Below, piece after piece: positions 42,386-49,194 of a stretch of DNA of 64,000 nucleotides. The first letter of the stretch is position 1; each line of letters begins with the position of its first letter. The DNA comes from DASYTH01 sp035762905. GTDB lineage: Bacteria > Actinomycetota > Actinomycetes > Mycobacteriales > Pseudonocardiaceae. The stretch lies in the NCBI RefSeq assembly GCF_035762905.1, contig NZ_DASUCC010000097.1:62001-126000 (forward strand), written 5' to 3'. The notes beneath the pieces were generated by a model, which was not told the DNA's origin, ran no database searches, and worked only from the letters and a program-made list of their open reading frames with translations. Both the position numbers and the translations under genes were made by a program.

Positions 42386-42682
42386 ATGCGTCATTACGAG
42401 GTCATGGTCATCCTCGATCCCACTCTCGACGAACGCACCGTCGCACCGTCGCTGGACACGTTCCTCAACGTGATCCGCACGTCCGGCGGGAACGTGGAGA
42501 AGGTCGACGTCTGGGGCAAGCGCCGGTTGTCCTTCGAGATCAACAAGCACACCGAGGGCATCTACGCGGTGCTGGACGTCAACGCCGATCCGGACGCGGT
42601 GAAGGAACTGGACCGTCAGCTGTCGCTTCAGGAGTCGGTGCTGCGGACTAAGGTCCTGCGGCGGGACCCCGCCGGAGCCTGA
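42386..42682 (+). CDS. rpsF: 30S ribosomal protein S6
   Basis: 98 residues matching bS6: MRHYEVMVILDPTLDERTVA, then VWGKRRLSFEINKHTEGIYA. It pairs with S18 on the small-subunit platform. The ATG at 42386 is chosen because relatives begin MRHYE; AGGAGGTGA lies 9-10 nt upstream. It is first in rpsF-ssb-rpsR-rplI. Confidence 0.98.
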   Translation: MRHYEVMVILDPTLDERTVAPSLDTFLNVIRTSGGNVEKVDVWGKRRLSFEINKHTEGIYAVLDVNADPDAVKELDRQLSLQESVLRTKVLRRDPAGA

Positions 42683-42698
42683 ACCAAGGAGGCACGCG

Positions 42699-43190
42699 AT
42701 GGCTGGTGACACTACGGTGACCGTGATCGGCAACCTGACCGCCGATCCAGAGCTGCGGTTCACACCGTCCGGAGCGGCGGTGGCGAGCTTCACCGTCGCG
42801 TCCACCCCGCGCACCTTCGACCGCCAGAGTGGCGAGTGGAAGGATGGCGAAGCCCTGTTCCTGCGCTGCAACATCTGGCGGCAGGCCGCGGAGAACGTGG
42901 CCGAGTCGCTCACCCGCGGCGCCAGGGTCATCGTGAACGGCCGGCTCAAGCAGCGCTCCTTCGAGACCCGCGAGGGCGAGAAGCGCACCGTCGTCGAACT
43001 CGACGTCGACGAGATCGGCCCGTCCCTGCGGTACGCCACCGCCAAGGTCAACAAGGTCAGCCGCGGCAGCGGCAGCGGCGGGTACGGCGCCGGCTCCGGT
43101 GCCGGCGGCCAGTCAACGCCGCAGGACGACCCGTGGGGCTCCGCGCCACCGGCCGGCACCGGCGGGTACGCCGAAGAGCCGCCGTTCTGA
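42699..43190 (+). CDS. ssb: Single-stranded DNA-binding protein
   Basis: 163 residues. The OB fold occupies about 1-115 (VTVIGNLTADPELRFTPSGA, then FLRCNIWRQAAENVAESL). A Gly-rich linker ends in the acidic tip YAEEPPF that recruits replication and repair partners. AAGGAGG lies before the ATG. It is located in the rpsF operon, as in other actinobacteria. Confidence 0.98.
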   Translation: MAGDTTVTVIGNLTADPELRFTPSGAAVASFTVASTPRTFDRQSGEWKDGEALFLRCNIWRQAAENVAESLTRGARVIVNGRLKQRSFETREGEKRTVVELDVDEIGPSLRYATAKVNKVSRGSGSGGYGAGSGAGGQSTPQDDPWGSAPPAGTGGYAEEPPF

Positions 43191-43230
43191 CCTGCACACA
43201 CGCTTCGTTTGACAACACAGGAGTTCAACC

Positions 43231-43470
43231 GTGGCCAAGCCACCCATTCGTAAACCAAAGAAGAAGATCTGCGTGTTCTGCAAGGGCAAGGACGCGCAGC
43301 TGATCGACTACAAGGACACCACGCTGCTGCGGAAGTACATCTCCGACCGCGGCAAGATCCGGGCCCGCCGGGTCACCGGCAACTGCAGCCAGCACCAGCG
43401 CGACGTCGCGGTCGCGGTGAAGAACGCCCGCGAGATGGCGCTGCTGCCCTACACCTCGACCGCCCGCTGA
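43231..43470 (+). CDS. rpsR: 30S ribosomal protein S18, zinc-binding type
   Basis: 79 residues: MAKPPIRKPKKKICVFCKGK, then LLRKYISDRGKIRARRVTG. The CVFC motif and a later Cys (NCSQHQ) mark the zinc-containing C+ form, so a zinc-independent paralogue may exist elsewhere. The start is GTG. It partners S6, encoded two genes upstream. Confidence 0.98.
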   Translation: MAKPPIRKPKKKICVFCKGKDAQLIDYKDTTLLRKYISDRGKIRARRVTGNCSQHQRDVAVAVKNAREMALLPYTSTAR

Positions 43471-43487
43471 GCCAGGGAGCGCACACC

Positions 43488-43937
43488 GTGAAGCTCATCC
43501 TCACCACCGACGTGAGCGGCCTCGGCGGTCCCGGCGACCTGGTGGAGGTCAAGGACGGCTACGGCCGCAACTACCTGTTGCCCCGCGGGCTGGCCATCCC
43601 GGCCAGCAAGGGCGCGGCCAAGCAGGTGCAGACCATCCGGCGTGCCCAGGAAACCCGCCGGGTGCGCGACCTCGACCACGCCAAGGAGATCAAGGGCGTG
43701 CTCGAGGACCTGAACGTGACGCTGAAGGCCAAGGCCGCACCGGGCTCCGGCAAGCTGTTCGGCTCGGTGACCACCGCCGACGTGGTGTCGGCGATCCGCA
43801 CCGCAGGCGGCCCGCTGCTGGACAAGCGCACGGTCGAGCTGCCCGGGCACATCAAGGCCGTTGGCGCCCACCAGATCACCGTCCGGCTGCACCCGGACGT
43901 GACGGCGGCGTTCAAGCTCACCGTGTCGGGTACCTGA
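43488..43937 (+). CDS. rplI: 50S ribosomal protein L9
   Basis: 149 residues: KLILTTDVSGLGGPGDLVEV, then GYGRNYLLPRGLAIPASKGA. A long connecting helix leads to the C-terminal domain. The start is GTG, 17 bp after rpsR. A 14-bp hairpin terminator follows the stop and closes the operon. Confidence 0.98.
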   Translation: MKLILTTDVSGLGGPGDLVEVKDGYGRNYLLPRGLAIPASKGAAKQVQTIRRAQETRRVRDLDHAKEIKGVLEDLNVTLKAKAAPGSGKLFGSVTTADVVSAIRTAGGPLLDKRTVELPGHIKAVGAHQITVRLHPDVTAAFKLTVSGT

Positions 43938-43957
43938 CCCGTTCCGCACAACCGACG

Positions 43958-43993
43958 AGACCGCCCGGCCGGCGAACTACGGCCGGGCGGTCT
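43958..43993 (+). terminator. Terminator of the rpsF-ssb-rpsR-rplI operon
   Basis: AGACCGCCCGGCCG (43958-43971), an 8-nt loop, and CGGCCGGGCGGTCT (43980-43993), followed by TTCG. The 14 pairs are perfect. Confidence 0.92.
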
Positions 43994-44045
43994 TTCGTGT
44001 CCGGGTTCCGATGTGGACTGTTGATAACCGTCGCGACCGGAGTTG

Positions 44046-44082
44046 CGCGACACGCCGAAGAATCAATTTTCGCGACACGCCG
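44046..44082 (+). repeat. Two direct copies of CGCGACACGCCG
   Basis: Exact copies at 44046-44057 and 44071-44082, 25 bp apart, with an AT-rich spacer containing AATCAATTTT. The core GCGACAC matches the WhiA box reported in Streptomyces. The same 12-mer is at 4400-4411. Confidence 0.65.
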
Positions 44083-44100
44083 CAAAGATTTCCGGGCAAG

Positions 44101-44176
44101 TTGTCCACAACCTGTGCACATAGTCTGAACTGGGGATTCTCGGGTAATAGTGGATGATGTCCACAAGTTGTCCCCA
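44101..44176. promoter_or_regulatory. DnaA-box cluster upstream of dnaB
   Basis: TTGTCCACA (44101-44109) is an exact actinobacterial DnaA box. ATGTCCACA (44158-44166) and TTGTCCCCA (44168-44176) each match at 8 of 9 positions, and TGTGCACA lies at 44113-44120. DnaA control of dnaB, or titration of DnaA, is plausible. Confidence 0.5.
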
Positions 44177-44366
44177 GGTTCGCGGCGGGCTGTGGTCAGT
44201 TGTGGCCGACCATCCCCAGGCTGTCCCCAGCGGCGTCCCCAAGCCGGTTTGCACCACGTCCTTCTGCGGCCCTAAATTCCCTCGCGCGGCGGGTGCCACC
44301 CCGACTGGCACCCGCCGTCAGGCGCCGGTTCGCCGGCATTCTCGACACGCCGGTGGGGCTCGGTCC

Positions 44367-44396
44367 TTGGCCCGTCCGTGGTGATCCGCGTATCGT
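44367..44396 (+). promoter_or_regulatory. Likely dnaB promoter
   Basis: -35 TTGGCC (44367-44372), an 18-bp spacer and -10 TATCGT (44391-44396), leaving a short leader with a GGGAAGGGG ribosome binding site. Confidence 0.5.
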
Positions 44397-44434
44397 AGTT
44401 TCGAACACCCGTGCGAGGCGAGGGAAGGGGTGTC

Positions 44435-45805
44435 ATGGCGCTGACCGACGAGCGGACGCCGCCGGGCGCCGCGCCCCCGGCCCTCGACCGCCAGCCGCCC
44501 CAGGACCTGGCCGCCGAGCAGAGCGTGCTCGGCGGGATGCTGCTGTCCAAGGACGCCATCGCCGACGTGGTGGAGGTGCTCCGCTCCGCGGACTTCTACC
44601 GGCCGGCGCACCAGCTCATCTACGACTGCGTGCTGGACCTCTACGGCCGCGGCGAGCCCGCCGACGCGGTGATGGTCGCCGCCGAGCTGGAGCGGCGCGG
44701 GGAGACCCGCCGGGCCGGCGGCGCCCCGTACCTGCACACCCTGATCGCCACCGTGCCCACCGCGGCCAACGCCGGCTACTACGCCGAGATCGTCGCCGAG
44801 AAGGCCATCCTGCGCCGCCTGGTCGAGGCCGGCACCCGGATCGTCCAGCTCGGCTACGCCGGTGCCGACGGCGCGGACGTCAACGAGGTGGTCGACCGCG
44901 CCCAGTCGTCGATCTACGAGGTCACCGAACGCCGCCTCAGCGAGGACTACGTCGCGCTCGAGGAACTCCTCCAGCCCACCATGGACGAGATCGACGCCAT
45001 CGCCTCCCGCGGCGGCGCCTCGCTCGGCGTCCCCACCGGCTTCGTCGACCTCGACGAGGTCACCAACGGCCTGCACGCCGGCCAGATGGTGATCATCGCG
45101 GCCCGACCCGGAATCGGGAAGTCGACGTTAGGACTTGATCTTGCTCGGTCCTGCTCGGTGAAGCACGGGCAGACCAGCGTGATCTTCTCGCTGGAGATGA
45201 GCCGGACCGAGATCGTGATGCGGATGCTGTCGGCGGAGGCGCGGATCCGGTTGCAGGACATGCGCGGCGGGCGGATGAGCGACGACGACTGGACCCGGCT
45301 GGCCCGGCGGATGAGCGAGATCAGCGAGGCGCCGCTGTTCATCGACGACTCGCCGAACATGACGATGATGGAGATCCGGGCCAAGGCGCGGCGGCTCAAG
45401 CAGCGGCACGACCTGAAGCTGATCGTCGTGGACTACATGCAGCTGATGACCTCCGGCAAGCGGGTCGAGTCGCGCCAGCAGGAGGTGTCCGAGTTCTCCC
45501 GGCAGCTCAAGCTGCTTGCCAAGGAGCTCGAGGTGCCGGTGGTGGCGATCAGCCAGCTGAACCGCGGTCCGGAGCAGCGCACCGACAAGCGCCCGATGCT
45601 CGCCGACCTCCGGGAAAGTGGCTCCCTGGAACAGGATGCCGACATGGTCATCCTGATCCACCGCCCGGACGCCTGGGAGCGCGACGACCCGCGCGCCGGC
45701 GAGGCCGACCTGATCCTGGCCAAGCACCGCGCCGGACCCACGGCCACCGTCACCGTCGCCCACCAGCTGCACTACAGCCGGTTCGCCGACCTCGCCCAGG
45801 GCTGA
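44435..45805 (+). CDS. dnaB: Replicative DNA helicase DnaB, without intein
   Basis: Hexameric helicase that unwinds the replication fork. 456 residues. The N-terminal collar (PPQDLAAEQSVLGGMLLSKD) precedes the RecA-like motor with P-loop ARPGIGKST at 223-231, Walker B LIVVDYMQLM, and SQLNRGPEQRTDKRP with LADLRESGSLEQDAD. Many actinobacterial DnaB proteins carry inteins; this one has none. Yet codons 224-238 over the P-loop are a run of rare codons, including TTA for Leu232, in an otherwise G/C-ending gene. The ATG at 44435 is set by GGGAAGGGG. Confidence 0.97.
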   Translation: MALTDERTPPGAAPPALDRQPPQDLAAEQSVLGGMLLSKDAIADVVEVLRSADFYRPAHQLIYDCVLDLYGRGEPADAVMVAAELERRGETRRAGGAPYLHTLIATVPTAANAGYYAEIVAEKAILRRLVEAGTRIVQLGYAGADGADVNEVVDRAQSSIYEVTERRLSEDYVALEELLQPTMDEIDAIASRGGASLGVPTGFVDLDEVTNGLHAGQMVIIAARPGIGKSTLGLDLARSCSVKHGQTSVIFSLEMSRTEIVMRMLSAEARIRLQDMRGGRMSDDDWTRLARRMSEISEAPLFIDDSPNMTMMEIRAKARRLKQRHDLKLIVVDYMQLMTSGKRVESRQQEVSEFSRQLKLLAKELEVPVVAISQLNRGPEQRTDKRPMLADLRESGSLEQDADMVILIHRPDAWERDDPRAGEADLILAKHRAGPTATVTVAHQLHYSRFADLAQG

Positions 45806-45830
45806 CCCGACCAGCACTTTCACCGACTAG

Positions 45831-45912
45831 GGTGCCAGCTGGTGCCACGGTCGATGCCGTCCTGAGCCAGCGTGACTTGTGGTGGTGCCAAGCGTGTGCC
45901 ATAGTGGTGCCA
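45831..45912 (+). promoter_or_regulatory. Phased GGTGCCA repeats, likely RHH operator
   Basis: GGTGCCA occurs at 45831, 45841, 45884 and 45906, plus TGTGCCA at 45895. The last three are exactly 11 bp apart, one helical turn, and the last ends on the first base of the start codon. Direct repeats at this spacing are typical targets of ribbon-helix-helix proteins. Confidence 0.6.
45900..45905 (+). promoter_or_regulatory. -10-like hexamer within the RHH operator
   Basis: CATAGT ends 6 nt before the ATG at 45912. It is embedded between GGTGCCA repeats, so bound protein would block RNA polymerase. Confidence 0.4.
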
Positions 45913-46439
45913 TGGACTTGACCACGTATGTGAGCAACCTCGGGCGTGAGTTCGCCACGCTTGCCGAAGCCGGTGGGGACGAGGCGCGTGCGTTGGTCGA
46001 GCGCCTGACCGGATCGCTCGAGTCGGCGATCCGGATGACGCTGCTGGACGCGCTGTCGGCCGCCGCCGACGAGATCACCAGGGACCTGGCGCCGGGATCG
46101 GTGGAGCTGCGCCTGCGTGGCCGCGACCCGGACTTCGTCGTGACCTCGCCGGCCGTCGAGCCGCTCGGGCTCGTGGCCGAGGACGCGGCGACGGCGGGCG
46201 ATGCCGCGCCGGAGGGCGGTCCGCTGTTCGCCGAGGACGGCCCCGCCGCGCGGATCAACGTGCGGCTGCCCGAGCAGCTCAAGGCCGCGGTCGAGGAGGC
46301 CGCGACCAGGGAGGGGCGCTCGGTCAACGCCTGGCTGGTCCGGGCGGCGGCCGCCGCCCTGCAGCGGTCCGATCAGGGTCCCGAGCCGCGCGGCAGCGGC
46401 AAGCGGACCAAGCAGCGCTTCACCGGCTGGGTGCGCTAA
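45912..46439 (+). CDS. Ribbon-helix-helix (HicB/Arc-like) DNA-binding protein
   Basis: 175 residues. The C-terminal RHH motif reads ARINVRLPEQLKAAVEEAAT then REGRSVNAWLVRAAAAAL. The N-terminal part (MDLTTYVSNLGREFATLAEA) is helical, with an extended acidic middle. It is often annotated as HicB-type antitoxin, but no HicA toxin is nearby. Here it heads a row of DUF4097, ABC exporter and P450 genes, so a local repressor is more likely. Upstream GGTGCCA repeats at 11-bp spacing and a -10-like site inside them point to autoregulation. Confidence 0.8.
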   Translation: MDLTTYVSNLGREFATLAEAGGDEARALVERLTGSLESAIRMTLLDALSAAADEITRDLAPGSVELRLRGRDPDFVVTSPAVEPLGLVAEDAATAGDAAPEGGPLFAEDGPAARINVRLPEQLKAAVEEAATREGRSVNAWLVRAAAAALQRSDQGPEPRGSGKRTKQRFTGWVR

Positions 46440-46465
46440 CCGCACCGCACCGCTTTCCACCCACA

Positions 46466-46486
46466 CGTCCCCGACCTGCGGGGACG
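46466..46486 (+). terminator. Small hairpin between the RHH and DUF4097 genes
   Basis: CGTCCCC (46466-46472), a 7-nt loop, and GGGGACG (46480-46486). It may partly terminate or attenuate transcription between the RHH gene and the DUF4097-ABC-P450 genes. Confidence 0.35.
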
Positions 46487-46515
46487 GTTCACCTACCCAA
46501 GATGCGGGGACAACC

Positions 46516-47361
46516 ATGCCAAGATACGAGACACCCGAACCGATCTCCGTCACCGTCGAACTCGGGGTCGGCCAGCTGCGGATCACCGCGAGCGACCGGA
46601 CCGACACCCTCGTCGAGGTCCGCCCGAGCGACGAAACCGACGAGTCCGACGTGCAGGCGGCCGCCGCGGTCCGGGTCGACTACACCAACGGCCTGCTCCG
46701 GGTCATCGGACCGAAGGCGCGCGCTTTCGACTTCTCCCGCAAGACCAGGTCGGTCGACGTGACCATCGAGCTGCCCAGCGGTTCCCCGGTGTCGGCCGAG
46801 CTGCAGCTGGGCAACGTCGGCTGCGTGGGCCGGCTGGGCGAGTGCCGGTTCAAGACCTCCGCCGGGAGCGTCCAGCTCGAGCGGACCGGCCCGCTCCGGC
46901 TGAGCTCGGGCGCAGGCGACCTCACGGTGGACGGCGTCGCGGGCAACGTCGAGCTGTCCACCGGCACCGGGAAGGTCCGGGTCGGTGCGATCGACGGCTC
47001 CGCGGTGGTCAAGAGCTCCAACGGCGACATCACGATCGACGCGGTCAGCGGGGACGCGCGGGTGCGTACGTCCAACGGCGAGATCTCGATCGACCGGGCC
47101 GGTGCCGGCGTCGAGGCCAAGACGGCCAACGGCGCCATTCGCCTCGGCGAGGTGGCCCGCGGTTCGGTCACGCTCGAAACCGGCGCGGGCAACCTCGAGA
47201 TCGGCATCGCCGAGGGCACCGCGGCCTGGCTCGAGGTGAACACCGGGTTCGGGCACGTGCGCAACCTGCTGGACACCGCCAGCCGGCCCGGAGCGTCCGA
47301 CGAGACCGTCGAGGTGCGCGGGCACACCGCCTTCGGCGACATCACGATCCGCCGGCCCTGA
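46516..47361 (+). CDS. DUF4097 beta-helix-like protein
   Basis: 281 residues. Repeated short strands with Gly-Asp/Asn turns (LSSGAGDLTVDGVAGNVELS, SSNGDITIDAVSGDARV, TSNGEISIDRAG, TANGAIRLGEVARG) form the parallel beta-helix of the DUF4097 (YvlB-like) family. No signal peptide or membrane helix is seen, so it is cytoplasmic. In actinobacteria it is regularly beside HicB-like and DrrAB-type ABC genes. The role is unknown; it may sense or scaffold an envelope signal. The ABC ATPase starts 29 bp later. Confidence 0.85.
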   Translation: MPRYETPEPISVTVELGVGQLRITASDRTDTLVEVRPSDETDESDVQAAAAVRVDYTNGLLRVIGPKARAFDFSRKTRSVDVTIELPSGSPVSAELQLGNVGCVGRLGECRFKTSAGSVQLERTGPLRLSSGAGDLTVDGVAGNVELSTGTGKVRVGAIDGSAVVKSSNGDITIDAVSGDARVRTSNGEISIDRAGAGVEAKTANGAIRLGEVARGSVTLETGAGNLEIGIAEGTAAWLEVNTGFGHVRNLLDTASRPGASDETVEVRGHTAFGDITIRRP

Positions 47362-47390
47362 TCCACCTCGGCCTCGAAGAAGGGAAAACC

Positions 47391-48350
47391 ATGTCCAGCA
47401 AGCAATCCCGACCGGCGATCGCGGCCACCGGGTTACGCAAGTCGTTCGGCGACCAGGTCGTGCTCGACGGCCTCGATCTCGACGTGCGGCGGGGAACGGT
47501 GTTCGCCCTGCTCGGCGCGAACGGCGCCGGAAAGACCACCACGGTCAAGATTCTGTCCACTTTGATCAGTGCCGACGCCGGTGCGGCCCAGGTCGCCGGG
47601 CACGACCTCGCCGGCGAACCCGACGCGGTCCGCGCCGCGATCGGGGTCACCGGTCAGTTCTCCGCGGTGGACAACCTGATCACCGGCGAGGAGAACCTGC
47701 TGCTGATGGCGGACCTGCACCACCTCGGCCGGGGCGAACGGCGGCGGCGCGCCGCCCAACTCCTGGACCGGTTCGACCTGACCGACGCGGCCCGCAAGCC
47801 GGCATCGACCTACTCCGGAGGCATGCGGCGGCGGCTCGATCTGGCGATGACCCTGGTCGGCAACCCGCAGGTGATCTTCCTCGACGAGCCGACCACCGGA
47901 CTGGACCCGCGTAGCCGCCGAAACATGTGGCAGATCATCCGGGACCTGGTGGCCGACGGCGTCACCATCTTCCTGACCACGCAGTACCTGGAGGAGGCCG
48001 ACGAGTTGGCCGACCGGATCGCGGTCCTCGACCACGGCCGGTTGGTCGCCGAGGGAACCGCGGACGAGCTCAAGCGCCGCATCCCCGGTGGCCACGTTCG
48101 CCTGCGGTTCGCCGACCCGCAGGGCCTCGACGCGGCGATGAGCGTGCTGGGTCAGGTCTCGCGCGACGACGACGCGCTCGCCCTGCGGGTGCCGAGCGAC
48201 GGCAGCCTGCGTGCGCTGAAGACCCTGATCGGCCGGCTCGACGACTGGGCCATCGAGGTCGACGAGTTGTCCGTGCACACCCCCGATCTCGACGACGTCT
48301 TCCTCGCCCTGACCGCCAATCCCACCGACGAGAAGGTGACCACGCCATGA
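47391..48350 (+). CDS. DrrA-type ABC exporter ATP-binding protein
   Basis: 319 residues. Walker A is GANGAGKTT at 42-50, the signature YSGGMRRRLDLAM, and Walker B IFLDEPTTGLDPRSR. The C-terminal DrrA extension ends DELSVHTPDLDDVFLALT. Relatives export daunorubicin-type drugs or lipids. The ATG at 47391 follows GAAGGGAAAA. Leu15 is TTA. The stop overlaps the permease start by four bases. Confidence 0.93.
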   Translation: MSSKQSRPAIAATGLRKSFGDQVVLDGLDLDVRRGTVFALLGANGAGKTTTVKILSTLISADAGAAQVAGHDLAGEPDAVRAAIGVTGQFSAVDNLITGEENLLLMADLHHLGRGERRRRAAQLLDRFDLTDAARKPASTYSGGMRRRLDLAMTLVGNPQVIFLDEPTTGLDPRSRRNMWQIIRDLVADGVTIFLTTQYLEEADELADRIAVLDHGRLVAEGTADELKRRIPGGHVRLRFADPQGLDAAMSVLGQVSRDDDALALRVPSDGSLRALKTLIGRLDDWAIEVDELSVHTPDLDDVFLALTANPTDEKVTTP

Positions 48351-49171
48351 GCACCCACGTCCTGCCCGGCCCGGCCCCCGTCGGCCTCCGGTTCCACCCG
48401 CTGCGCGACTCGGCGACGATGCTGCGCCGCAACCTCAGGCACATGCTGCGGTACCCGTCGATGACCGTGACGCTCGTCGGGATGCCGATCGTCTTCCTGC
48501 TGCTGTTCGTCTACGTGTTCGGCGGCACGTTGGGCGCCGGGCTCGGCGGCGGGTCCGGCGGGCGCGCCGAGTACGCCAACTACGTGGTGCCCGCGATCAT
48601 CCTGATGACCGTGACGGCGACCGTGCAGGGAACCGCGATCTCGGTCGCCATGGACATGACCGAAGGCGTCATCGCCCGGTTCCGCACCATGCACATCGCC
48701 CGCGTCTCGGTGCTGACCGGGCACGTCCTCGGCAGCGTGATCCAGGCGATGATCAGCCTGGCGATCGTGGTCGGCGTCGCGCTGCTGATCGGCGTCCGGC
48801 CCACCGCCGGGCTGGGCGCCTGGCTGGCCACGGCCGGTTTCCTGATGGTGGTGGCGTTCGCGCTGGTCTGGCTCGCCGTGGCACTCGGCCAGGTGAGCAA
48901 GAGCGTCGAGACCGCGAGCAACCTGCCCATGCCGCTGGTGCTGCTGCCCTTCCTGAGCAGTGGGTTCGTCCCCAGCGAGTCCCTGCCGGCCGGACTACGC
49001 TGGTTCGCCGAGCACCAGCCCTTCACGCCGATCATCGAGACCCTGCGCGGCCTGCTGATGAACACGCCGCTCGGGAACGACGCATGGCTGGCGCTCGGCT
49101 GGTGCGCCGTGATCGCGCTCGGGGGGTACCTCTGGTCCAAGAAGCTGTTCAACCGCGAATTCTCTCGCTGA
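48347..49171 (+). CDS. DrrB-type ABC-2 permease
   Basis: 274 residues with six helices. It has the DrrB-like features LRHMLRYPSMTVTLVGMPIV, EYANYVVPAIILMTV and LPFLSSGFVPSESLPAGLRW (the family's EAA-like loop), then FAEHQPFTPIIETLRGLL. It forms the exporter with the preceding ATPase. The P450 gene follows 23 bp later, behind a good AAAGGAG site, so the P450 product or substrate may be the exported compound. Confidence 0.92.
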   Translation: MSTHVLPGPAPVGLRFHPLRDSATMLRRNLRHMLRYPSMTVTLVGMPIVFLLLFVYVFGGTLGAGLGGGSGGRAEYANYVVPAIILMTVTATVQGTAISVAMDMTEGVIARFRTMHIARVSVLTGHVLGSVIQAMISLAIVVGVALLIGVRPTAGLGAWLATAGFLMVVAFALVWLAVALGQVSKSVETASNLPMPLVLLPFLSSGFVPSESLPAGLRWFAEHQPFTPIIETLRGLLMNTPLGNDAWLALGWCAVIALGGYLWSKKLFNREFSR

Positions 49172-49194
49172 CCGGCGTCCGAAAGGAGTTCACG

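Larger units (their letters stand above)
43994..44434 (+). other. Long intergenic region upstream of dnaB
   Basis: About 440 bp without a credible gene. In order it holds two CGCGACACGCCG motifs (44046-44082), a DnaA-box-like cluster (44101-44176), further TGTCCCCA half-matches near 44221, a third shorter CGACACGCCG (44343-44352) and a dnaB promoter (44367-44396). It is markedly less GC-rich in its first half. Confidence 0.7.

Noticed and set aside
44435..45805. Intein in dnaB
   Set aside because: The protein is a continuous 456 residues with no intein splice motifs; only a codon anomaly remains at the P-loop.
45912..46439. HicAB toxin-antitoxin module
   Set aside because: There is an RHH domain but no HicA-type or other small toxin gene on either side.
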